Positions 38,394 through 49,140 of a DNA stretch of 64,000 nucleotides are shown one piece after another (position 1 is the first letter of the stretch; the number at the start of each line of letters is the position of its first letter). Origin of the DNA: Gymnopus androsaceus JB14 (taxonomy: Eukaryota; Basidiomycota; Agaricomycetes; Agaricales; Omphalotaceae); NCBI GenBank assembly GCA_009733575.1, contig ML769398.1, forward strand, positions 310,001-374,000, written 5' to 3'. A model generated the notes under the pieces. That model was given only the letters and a program-made list of their open reading frames with translations. It did not search any database and had not been told where the DNA came from. The translations under genes and the position numbers were made by a program.

Positions 38394-38894
38394 TTACCTA
38401 TAGCAGTAACAAAAGTCTTTTTATCAGGATAGTATATGTACACTTGTCCGGTGAATGCATGGAGGACACAAGTCTACAATTTTTTTTTTTTCTGCTTGTG
38501 AGATTTAGGAGGGCAGAAAGATGAAGTGTTTGGAAACGTCAAGGTTCATGAGGAGGCTAGAGCAAAAATGAAGGAGAATGTGATCAATACAAGCTCTGAA
38601 CATGATACTTTTGGCGACTTGGCAAATGTTATCCAAAGTTAGCAAGGTTGAATATCAGACACTGGATTCAAAAATAAAAATAAAACTGTACGTTCCTGTC
38701 AAAAGTAGAAATTGTCCAATCAGGACTCGAACCTGGGGGAAATTCCATGGACTAACCGCATATCTAAATCCCATGTTCTAACCTCCACACTATTGGTATT
38801 ACACCAGGTTTACTAATGTAGCCAAAACCTCCAATAGATAATGAAAAGAAGTTCCTACATGTTGGCCGTTTCACATTAAGATGTTATACAATGT
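38394..38894. other. Spacer with a decayed tRNA
   Basis: Between the tRNA gene and the 3' end of GPI8. It holds the tRNA-like pseudogene at 38714-38798, a poly-T run at 38480-38490, and otherwise AT-rich DNA without genes. Confidence 0.45.
38714..38798 (-). pseudogene. tRNA pseudogene related to the neighbouring tRNA-Gln
   Basis: Shares with the intact tRNA the AATAGTGT.GAGGTTA D-arm, GGGATTT.GAT anticodon 5' side and CCCAGGTTCGAGTCCTG T-arm. The acceptor pairs at only five of seven positions, the D-stem is broken and the anticodon loop now reads TTTAGAT, with a long insert where the intron was. It lies 320 bp upstream (minus-strand sense) of the intact gene, so it is probably a decayed tandem duplicate. 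Confidence 0.6.
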
Positions 38895-40137
38895 TCAAAC
38901 TCCAATAAAAACGAATACAAACAAGCCTCCGAGGAGGAGAAAAGCAGCGGATGCACGTAGGATGGGGTATAATGAGCCAGATGATGGTAGTCGCGAAGTT
39001 GGTAAGAAAGAGGATGAAGACACAACTGGCGAGGACTTCAGAGATTTGTGTAAAACAGCATCATCACAAGGCTCAAACTGGGATACATCCCCAGCGTCCT
39101 CGTCCGCATTAACAGACACCACACCGCCAAAAAAGTCGGTAATCAACGCCTCTTTACCCATCTTGCCCTGCTCTCCTTCCCTGCCTTGCCACTCGCCTTC
39201 GACTTTCCACCCAGGACCCCTCCCATACTCTGCCATGGGATGCTGCTGCTGAGGCCCCAATGGGCGTTGAAACAAGTCGGATCTCACCCCCGGGTGCGAT
39301 CCAATTTTCGGTACATCGTAGGACGCAAAGAGGTCGGCCATAGTTAGACGAGAGGTCTTGTTGACGCGTTCCATGTACTCGAGGACGTAGTGTGTGTACG
39401 AGTCGATAACTGCGACGCCCACATCATAGTCATTCTCATGCGAATACGAGTTTTCGCCAACCACCGAGCTTCCCGTTGCGAGGATACCAGGCGAATACAG
39501 TGTCGAATACATTGAATTCGCCTGGCAGGTATCGACCATGAAGAAAATCTCATTGTATCGACCTGCCTGGTGCATCTGGTGCAATGCGTCTGAAATATCA
39601 TGCGCTGAGACCTCCTCGTTGTCCTGAAATTTCAAGAATTCGTTCCCGCCATGACCAGTGAGGTAGATGAAGATATTCGAATTCTTGTCCGTGAGCAACC
39701 GTTTTGACCTTGGTATACTCTCGTCGTGCCGTCCAGTAAGCAGCCGGAGGAAATTCTCCACTGTGACTTCGTAACCGCGGTAATCGACCTCGATATTATC
39801 CCCGTACAAGTCTAATTCTCGACCAGTATTGGCATAGACTGACCCGGCGAATTTGTTTCTCGAGTTGCATGCAGCATCGTCAGCTAAGATTCCACACAAA
39901 TCAATCTTGTTACCGGTGTATTCTGTATCCAGGAGACTAACCTAACATGAGGATGATTTGCGAGTCGGGGATTCCGAGACGTTTAACAGTCCGATACATC
40001 CCTAGCGCGTTGGCCATATGTCTGTAGTTGAACCAGTATCGGGAAGAACAGACGAGAACTGCCCAGTTGTTTGTATGCTCACCCGCTGCATAATGAATCC
40101 CAGCTAGCAGCCAGAGCCAGTTGAGAAGGAATTTCAT
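38895..40137 (-). CDS. GPI8: GPI-anchor transamidase catalytic subunit (PIG-K)
   Basis: Caspase-like C13 cysteine protease subunit of the ER GPI transamidase, which cuts the C-terminal signal and attaches the GPI anchor. The N-terminus [20 protein letters not shown] is a signal peptide. Then [33 protein letters not shown], an intron of about 55 nt, [34 protein letters not shown], the catalytic His in [19 protein letters not shown] and the catalytic Cys in [16 protein letters not shown]. Near the C-terminus [15 protein letters not shown] forms the membrane anchor. Between [15 protein letters not shown] and the anchor is a fungal-type variable Ser/Glu-rich linker. The length of about 395 residues fits. 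Divergent from HRQ1 by 92 bp. Confidence 0.93.
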
Positions 40138-40229
40138 GTAGGGTGGTAGAGGATGAGTAAGTGGGCGCGTAGACGCCTAAACTGAATAAGGCGCTCAGAC
40201 CAACTCTTTTTGTTCTTGACTACTAAGCC
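40138..40229. promoter_or_regulatory. Bidirectional promoter GPI8 / HRQ1
   Basis: A 92-bp spacer between divergent starts. It contains GTGGGCGCGTAGACGCC (40161-40177), a variant of the GGGCGCC word found in other promoters of the window. Confidence 0.45.
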
Positions 40230-43200
40230 ATGTCTGATAAAGACCCTGGACCGAGTTCAAGAAAGTCAAAAAAGCACACTTTAGATGATACAGAAGGCAA
40301 GCACGTCGAGGACGTAGTAGAAGTCAAGGTCAAAAAGCCCAAGACTACTAAATCAAAAGGAAAACAAAAAGTGCAGCGGAATTATGATCATTGGCCTGAG
40401 TATCTCCATTCGGTTAGCTTTCCATCTCGATTCAAGGAATCTTCTTACACCCTATGATAGCTCTTCAAGGTAATGAGCTCATAAACGCTATGAACTGCTA
40501 AAGCTGAAGAATTTTATAGGTTTACAAGGTATACTGGTCTTGTTATCAGCCTTTGTGTAAATACATAATATGTTTCAGGCTCTCAATACCGTCCTTGCAT
40601 TCGTCACATCGAGGAAACAACTAGGCACTACATTCCCTTCTATCCGATCCACTGTTGAAAACATTACTAAACAGTGAGTGCTGAAGTACCATTACACGCT
40701 TTCAAGTACTAACTGTCAAAGGCCTTTGAACATGTCACAAGTGGCGGAACTCAAGTACACTCAAATTCTCATAAAAAATCGAGCCTCTGTTAACATTCAT
40801 GAGCTATAGAGCGTTATTACCTGAGATCATTACATTTTCCTATGTTCCTCGCAATCAAATCCGAGTCAATGTTGCCGACAAGGCCTCTGACGAGCCCGAT
40901 TTCTCTGCCTGTATGGAACCAAAAGATTCAAGGCTTGGATTGACAAACGAAGTTGAACCAGAGCATGTACTTCTTTTAGAGTTTGCTGAGAGCTGGAAAG
41001 GGACTCCGGGAGGGACAAGGTAGGCTTGTCAACTCGTTTTTAAAACTCGACGACATAAACACCTCCATGTCCAGTGCGAGTCAGAATGCGCCACTCATAC
41101 CAGCGACCCGAACGGCAGCCGCTACAAAGAAACTTGTAGAGAAAAGGAATGATAGATTTGTCAAAGCGGTAGATGAGTACGTCGGGCGACGTAGCCAATG
41201 CAGCATTGCACTGAGAACGGTTGAACAGATTATTAGCAGCGACGCCTGCCGCAGATGATTCAGTAGCACTTTTACAAGCCGCCGCTCGCGACCATATACC
41301 GGTCAATCCAGATCACAGGGGTGATTATCTGACAGTCGACGAGACAGGGCATATGCCTGTCCCATCCCCAGAAGATCGAGCATCGGTGCATGATATACTC
41401 GTCGAACTTGAGGGACAGCGCTGGTACAAGGATCAGATTGTAGAGCGCCGAACAATCGACGCGCGAGAGGGTCAAACAGGTTCGTGGTTGATAATCATAG
41501 ATTTGGGGAGATGTCTAATGTTCGCTGGACATTCAAGGCCAACTCACACAACCACTCTCGACTTCCATCCAGCAAGCTCTAAAAAACTCCAGAAACATAA
41601 CTTCTTTATACTCTCATCAGGCAGCCGCAATCGACGGCCTTGATTCAGGCAAAGATGTAATCGTCTCGACAAGCACGGCTTCTGGAAAGAGTGTGATCTA
41701 TCAGGTTGGATTTTCCACAATATTATGAACATTTTGGCTAACCGTTTGGAAATCAGGTCCCTTTGCTTCGATTCTTGGAAAAAGAACCTCGAACGAAAGC
41801 TATATTCGTGTACCCGACGAAAGTCTGTACTAAATCAGTGTCCACATACCGTTTGGTTAATGATTGCCATTTCTCTCTCTTAGGCACTAGCCCAAGACCA
41901 AAAAACCGCGTTGGAAAAACTCCTACAGGCCTGTCCTGGCTTGGAACACATACAGGTGGAACTTTACCTCAACTCCAGCAAGATCAGAATTCCTGATATC
42001 TTCATTACCTAGGTCTCAACGTACGACGGAGACACTCCCACCGAGATGAGAGCAGGTATGCTACTGAGAAAGCCGATTCTCGCTGAATCTCATTCCTTTG
42101 TTAGGAATACGCGCATCGGCTTCAGTCATCTTTACCAACTTTGTGATTCCAGTCATCCTCTAAGCGCCGTTTTTACTTACTTGCTGTAACCCGCCAGGAT
42201 ATGATACACGCGTCCATTTTACCGCATGAAGAGATTTGGAGAAGGTGGGTATCAGTGAATCACTCAAATGCAGACTCTGATGATCCACGCTGCAGTTTCT
42301 TGAAGCACCTAAAGGTAAGATTCAATGGCATTGCGTTCCGAAAACGAAGGCGTTTATTTGGCTTAGCTTTTTGTCGCAGATGAACTGCACTACTACACGG
42401 GCACGTTCGGGAGGTATGTGTAGCGTTACTATATCTCCTATATCACTGAGCCCAGTCCACTTTCCTCTAGTCATGTCGCTCAAATCATGCGACGTTTTCG
42501 TAGAATTTGTGCAGCAATCGGCAGTACGTACTCCATTGATGAAGTTGGTTAACCCTTTTCAAAGCATGTGTTTCACTTTAGATCATTGCACACGCTTCGT
42601 CTCCTGCAGGTTGGTTAACCCTTTCTAATGCATACAACGGATCCATCGCACTTACTTCGGCTTGCAGTGCAACGGTCTCCAACCCTCTCGCTCATATGGT
42701 TAATATTTTCGGTCTGGACGCTGCCCAGATTAAAGTCGTCACTGAAGACGGTGCGCCTACTGGGTTGAAGGAGTTTCTGATCTGGCGCAGTCCATATGTA
42801 GACGATCTTTCTCCGGAAATTGGCCGACAAGCCAGTATGGTGCAAGCTACCGCTTTGTTCAGGTTCCTTATGAAACGTGGGATTCGAGTTATTTTATTTT
42901 GTAAGGTCAGGTCGACTTTGGTTGGTCGAAGTGCTTGAAGTTGGAGTCTAAATTTCGTTTTGTAGATCCGGAAAGTGTGCGAGCTAGTAAGTTGTTCGTC
43001 CTTGAGGTGGAATACAAGCATCGAATTTTTATCAGGCCATGAAGACGCTTCGTACCGAGTTAAGCAGTGAAGGACGCCACGATATCTTGGATAGGGTACA
43101 ATCTTATCGAGGAGGTTAGTTTCGTATCATCTGCCCCTTTCACTGCTCACTATATGAATCCCACTCAGGATACTCTGCTGAGGTAACATTCCGGTCACTT

Positions 43201-45360
43201 CTTATACGGAGTTCTAAGCCATAAATTTAGGAACGAAGACGGATAGAACACGACGCATTTTCCGGGCACCTTCTCGGGATTGTGGCAACCAATGCTCTGG
43301 AATTAGGTGTCGACATCGGCGCACTGGATGCGGTACTAATGCTGGGATTTCCGGTCAACCTTGCGAGCTTTGTGAGTTGTTTCTTTTTTATGATGTAACT
43401 TGCCCTTACATGCTACCATACAGCGACAACAGGCAGGTCGAGCAGGTCGACGAAAGCGTGACTCTCTCGCCGTTTTCATTGCAGAAGGCCTTCCAATAGA
43501 TCAGTACTATCTCAACAATCCGAAGGAGCTCTTTGACAAGGGTACCGATGATCTGGTCGTCGACTTGGATAACAAGATCATCTTGGAAGGCATGTATTTA
43601 TTTATTTTGTCGATATGCGGCCTTACCGTTGACCTGGCTGTACATAGCTCACCTACAATGCGCCGCTCTTGAAATGCCCGTTTGTCTCAAAGATGAACAA
43701 TACTTTGGGCCATTATTGAAGGAGATATGCAAGACAAAACTGCACAGAGACCACGAAGGATGGTAAGACTTGCCTTGATATTCGTTGGAGATGCCTGAAA
43801 GTCAAATTATAAGGTACCACCCTCATAACAAATATCTTCCATCGCCTTCAAGACACGTATCTATCCGTACGTTCCACCTTTATGATTAGAAGGACTGTCT
43901 CATCCTTGTAAAATGTTCAGGTGGTGTTCAAGAGGATAAGTATGTTCTTGTGGATATCACAAAATCTCTGGAATCTGCGAAAATTCTAGAGGAGATTGAG
44001 GTCTCCCGAGCTGTTTTCGAAGCTTACGAAGGTGGTGTTGTGCGTCCTTTCTATTTTCATGTAGTAGTAATCGTTTAATATTTGTTTCGGTAGTTCATCC
44101 ATCAAGGAAAGCCGTTCATAGTGAGTGTGGCGGAATTCTAGCACGATCACTGACCCAAACGTCGTGGCACAGGTCCAGGAGCTCAACCATGATACCAAGC
44201 TAGTCAAGTTGATTCAAGTTGACGTGAACTGGACTACGAAACAAAGGTCAGTAGTTTAGTACAGTTCTATCAGTTGTAGACCCTCACACACAACCCAGAG
44301 ATTTCACGTAAGATTTTCTCCGTTACGCAGTATCTATAGGCGGTGCTCACATTAAGCTTAGAGACGTGAACGCTCTTCAAACCTATCGCATTCGAAAGAT
44401 ACAAAGATCCCCGCATCATGCCTACTACGGACGTAAGTACTTCCTCCTACCAATCGTCTTTCGCATTGATCTTTTCGAGGCAGGGGTCGAGATCTTTTGT
44501 CAAGTCTTTGGTATGTTTCTGGGTCTCGTCTCGATCTCTCGCCTTAAGTACTAACGACTCTTCAGGATTCTACAAGATGCGGTGGGATCATCATCATCAT
44601 ATGTCTTCTTCGCTGGATTGACCGCCTATTCCACAGACATAATGTCATTTTAGATGTTGTCGACGTCGAGTCGAACCCCTGGATTCACGAAACAACAGGC
44701 CTGTGGATAGATATCCCAAACTTTGTTTTAGAAATGCTGCGTGAGAAAGGGATAAAGCCTGCCAGGGGCATTCATTCTGCAGAGCATGCGTTTATGAATC
44801 AATTTTCTCTGGCATCGGATCTTCGAACGGAATGTAAAGCCGAAGAAAAGGAATATCTGAAGAAGGAATCTCGCCGAAAACGACCAGCTAGGTTAATCAT
44901 ATACGACCCTATGGGGCAGGGAAGTGGTGTATCGGTGAAGGCATTTGAGCGCGGTAAGAGCGAGAGCGAGAGCCAAAACGCTCATAATAATTGCTGTGGC
45001 TTACTCAAACACTTTTTTAGTATCAGATATACTGTACAAGGCATACGCTGCCGTGGAGAATTGTGAATGCGAAGAAGGGTGTGCAAAGTGTAAGCCCAAA
45101 TTCAGATTTACTTACTGGCAGAACTTGACGCAGCTTTAGGCATCTTGAGCTCTCTATGCAAGGAAGGCAACACCGTCAATTCCAAAGCGGGCGCTTTAGC
45201 TATTCTAAAATCCATCCTCGATATTGAGATTGATCCTGATACTATCCCGTATGAAACCGACGAGAGGAAGCTGAAAGGGCATGATTCCATCGTCAGTGCT
45301 TCTCCCGTTCACACCAAAACGGCTCAAAAGCTCCCAGTCGAATGCGTTGATGATAAGTAG
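40230..45360 (+). CDS. HRQ1: RecQ4-like ATP-dependent 3'-5' DNA helicase Hrq1
   Basis: Helicase with a DUF1998-type C-terminus, acting in interstrand crosslink repair and telomere maintenance. The start MSDKDPGPSSRKSKKHTL opens a basic, nuclear-signal-rich N-terminus. Exons give ALNTVLAFVTSRKQLGTTFP, YSHQAAAIDGLDSGKDVIVS, Walker A STASGKSVIYQVPLLRFLE (about 41680-41770), FVYPTKALAQDQK, VSTYDGDTPTEMRAGIR, DMIHASILPHEEIW, the DEAH-type box FVADELHYYTGTFG (42370-42415), SCSATVSNPLAHM, VATNALELGVDIGALDAVLM, FRQQAGRAGRRKRDSLAVF, and the C-terminal zinc cluster CECEEGCAKC...SLCKEGN. About 25 short introns. The acceptor before the DELH exon must be the upstream TTAG (about 42367) to keep the hydrophobic strand. 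It is convergent with SCYL2, only 48 bp apart. Family sure; exon ends inferred. Confidence 0.88.
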
Positions 45361-45408
45361 TTATAGATTAATAGTCTATCATACATCCATAATAAAAAAT
45401 ATTAGTCA

Positions 45409-48400
45409 TCACGAAAGTGGGTCGAAATCTCCCCAGTCGTCTTTTGAAGCCTTATTAGCGTTCCAAGCCGGCTGTGCGGGCTTTGACGGAGTGAGCATGG
45501 TCCCCATCATCGAAGAGTTGCCCATTATGCTCGGGCTCATTGCAGGTGGTATAGAGGAAACACCAAACATCGGATTAGGCGCAGGTGCTACAGGAGTCAT
45601 ACTGGGCAATGAGATGTTGTAGTTGGGCTTCTGCGGCTGCTGTGGCCCACCGGACAGCGGCGGGATTGGCTGAGGGGGATTCATTGGAGCGAAACTTGAA
45701 ATAGTTGGTTGAAGTGGCGCCATGAATGAACTGGGTGCATTCGATGAGGAAAGGGGAGGAATAGCGCTAAGACTTGAGACTCGTTGGGTTGGTGGTGGTG
45801 GAGAGGTGAATGAGTTGGTAGAAGATTGTGAGGCAAACGAAGGTCTAGAGCCGCCTAGCTTTAATGCTTGTACAGGTGTATGTTTCGGCGAGGCAGGAAG
45901 CGAAGGCACTGGAGACATTGTCATTGTTGGTGCAAGTGCTGGTGTACCATTGTTCGAGCTCTGCGAATAATGAAAACCAGAGCTATCTCATAGAAGATTA
46001 GACTCACTGTATCGTTGAAGATACTTCCCCACACATCGTCATCCCAAGCTGAATTCTTTCCAGCAGATCCTCCGCCAGTATCGTTCTGGACTACGCCATT
46101 TTTACCTCCAACAAGGCTTTCAAAGTCCACAGTGCCAGCAAACGACTGTGTCGCTCCACCGTCCGCACCTATTGCTGACCTATCCTCGTGTCTTTGAGAG
46201 TCACGTAAGAACTGGTTGTGTTCTTTTTCCACTCGTTCTCCCAGTTTTCGGATGACATCCATGAAACGCTGGAATTGCGCGACGTTTAATACTGTAACCA
46301 AGATATGTTAGAGTGTGTGTTGTGGCAGAAAGCGCGACACTCACGAGGGCCCATCGACATACTCCACAGCTGGGGTAACACGAGGGTGGCAACAGCTTCC
46401 CGGTCCACCTTGAAACCCATGGCTTCTTGAACGGATAGCGTGGCCATCTGGACGACTCGCCTAAGTACAGAGATGAAGGATTACAATTAGAAACTTACCA
46501 TGACAGCAGGTTCTTTGGTTCGTATTTTTGATAGCAGTGGTACCATTTTTTGAGTTGAGACTTGACTGAGGGTACATGTCAGAACAACGATTCACAGACA
46601 CACAAAGAATACCAACTTGATCAAGCGTCTTCACCATAGCCAAAAATGTAGCCAACGTCGCAACTTTCACCGTAAGAATACGCGTTTTAGTGAATACAAG
46701 CTAATAGGGAAAAAAAATCAGTTCTATCATAGAAACGTAGAAAGACCGAACTTACCGCAACGCGGGGGAAGAGAACGCCCTGCACCTCAGCATAGTCAAT
46801 GGTGTCGCAAAGATCAGGAACCATTTTCAATGCCCTTTCTTGAACCTCCACTTTGATCAGCGAACCGAAGAAACCGATAACAGTGATACCTACCATAGCA
46901 TGATCTGATTCAAGAGCGTTGTAAACTAGCGGCAAAACCTCTGAAGACCTGTTAGCATGCGCGCTCCATAAAAACAAAACACCAACCTGTCCGGAAAACG
47001 ACCTTGTCTGTTTTGCTTTGTAGCATGGGCAGGTTGTCGAGAAGTGTCAACATATTCGCAGGAGGCTCCTTGATTGCGAACAAGGGTGTCAAACTCGGAA
47101 GTACCAAATTCGCGAATTGCGAAGGTGAAAGAGCAGTGGCAATTGAGAACACATTCGGTAATATATAAGGCAGCAAGTGAGAGTCTTTCATCTATGTAAA
47201 CATTCAGATACATCGGAAAAATGAAGCAGAACGTCAACGCACCTCTTCTAGTAGAGTAGGTAAAATCTTTCTACTTTTCAGCCCTTCCGAAAACCTGCTA
47301 AGAACATTTGTGAGACCCTTCATGAATGAGATTTTCTCTTCTCGTGTCTTGGCTGTGAAATTCGACCGGTCCAGAAAGTTTAACGTTGAGATGGGAAGTG
47401 ACGAGAAGAATGGATCGCTCGGTAACGTCGACGGCGTTGGTCGCCCGTTGTGATTTCGACGTGACGAGAGACCGTAGGAGAGCTTCAAGATCGTTGGCAC
47501 ATGAACATAAACGAACAGAAGTGGGTTTAACTCACATTGCAGATCCGGTTCCAATGCCCCCATTCCAGGTAAGGGACGACCTGCGTTCTCTCTGAGACCA
47601 GAAAGACTCCCGTGTGTCTTGAATGGAGGATTTCCTTTGCAGTGTACAGCGTAGATCACACATCCAAGGGAGTACATATCTGAAGCCGTCACCAGCATCT
47701 CGTCAAGAGCATATTCGGGTGCTATAGAATATCTGTTGAGAATCGATAATTGCAGGAGTTTGAAGGACAAGTACCAGTATAATCGAATGAACGCTGAATA
47801 TAACTCGGTACTCTTCCATCAAAGGTAGGGAATTCCCAGCGCGTCGCGGAGCCATTTGATTGCATGAGAGGTATCGTAAGTCCCAATCCAGATATTTTCC
47901 AGTCGCCCTGAAGAGAGAATGAGATACGGAGAGAGAACGGAAGGACAACGAATACATACCGAGCGATTGATGATGATACTCTCCGGGCAAAGATGGGAAT
48001 GTATGAGTTGCGCAGAAGAGTGCAGGAACAGGAGGCCCTTGCAGATTTGCAGAATACCTTTCTGGATCTAATCGGATGGAGGTTCAGTTACAGTAACAGA
48101 TAGACAAAGTGGGAAGCTCTAACTTCAACTTCGTCAAGTTCTACAAGTGACGCGAGCTTTCCTGCTCCTGGTATTGCAAGTTCTAGGGAAGACATCACGG
48201 GCTCAGTTGCGAAAGTGAGCTCCGTCCTTGTTTCTTCCAGAGGCTCGACCATTTCTGGCAAACTTTGTGGTAAGACAACAGCTTTGACTTGAGCGCGACG
48301 AACGCACCTAATATCGATGGATGTCGAAATTTACTGAGTGCAGAAGCCTGTAAGGAAGATCTTAGCCATTCTTCAATATCCAGCAATTGAAAAGCTTGAT

Positions 48401-48721
48401 ATCCAAACGTACCTCGGCCTTTAGAACTTCCAATGTCCTATCCTTCGCCAGAGGGCCCAATCGCTCCATATCTGGTCCCCGCTTATCGAAACTCCATACA
48501 GAGACTTTTTTGTTCGTGACTTTGTGAGCTGCGCCCTGAACTTTCCAGAGTCCAATGAAGATAGTAGGTGTAAAGGACGCCGAGAAGGTAGAATTAGAAC
48601 CAGGACTTTGAGGACCTGGGGTAGAAGATCGACTTCCTGCATTAGGGCCAGAGGCATTGCCGATGTTATACGACTGTGATATATTCGTTCGAGCAAAGAA
48701 CGAAGTCGCCGCAGCTAACAT
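45409..48721 (-). CDS. SCY1-like pseudokinase, SCYL2/CVAK104 type
   Basis: Pseudokinase linked to clathrin-coated vesicle traffic between trans-Golgi and endosomes. The start MLAAATSFFARTNISQSYNI at 48721. The kinase-like domain keeps the fold (SVWSFDKRG, EVLKAE, LSKFRHPSILG, GILQICKGLLFLHSSAQLIH) but lacks catalytic residues: HRD is replaced by HSH (LIHSHLCPES) and DFG by GLG (GDWKISGLGL). YTAPEYALDE-like and DMYSLGCVIYAVHCKG follow. HEAT-type repeats (47191-46461) come next. The C-terminal Pro/Ser-rich tail has clathrin/adaptor-type peptides (WDDDVWGSIFND) and ends KDDWGDFDPLS, as in animal SCYL2. About a dozen introns. The next gene on this strand starts upstream beyond 49141. Confidence 0.85.
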
Positions 48722-49140
48722 GGCGGTCGAAAAGAGAAAATATCAGAGGGGTGTCACTCAAATTCCCAAGACATTTATTCCAAAATCATTCACAGAATAT
48801 GGGTAGCAATACAAGTAAAGCATTATACAGTGGCATTGTGACCGGAATATGGACGAGAAGAAGATTGAATGATCATGATTCAATAAACATGTACTTTTAT
48901 GATGCAGCGTCAACAATAACAATAGCCTCAACCCAACGAAGAAGAAACAAGTGCGAAATGGTAAGACTATCATATGCATGATGACGTGCGGAAACGGCTG
49001 TAAAAGTTAGTAAAGAAATTCTGGAAGATGCATACTGTACCAAAGCAGCTTGTGTGGAGGTGAGTGATAAAAGGGGAAGAGGTGACAACTTAGCCTTCAT
49101 GCTTGAGGCCTGGGCGGAGCGGGCGACCTGAACGGGTTCT
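48722..49140. other. Intergenic, SCYL2 promoter region
   Basis: About 420 bp between two minus-strand genes. No gene, RNA or repeat recognised. Confidence 0.45.

Noticed and set aside
42300..42420. Loss of the hydrophobic strand before the DELH box in HRQ1
   Set aside because: Using the upstream TTAG acceptor restores LFVADELHYYTG, so the motif is complete.
44661..44690. tRNA T-loop-like sequence GTCGAACCCCTGG
   Set aside because: It is HRQ1 coding sequence (VDVESNPWIHE) and no cloverleaf surrounds it.
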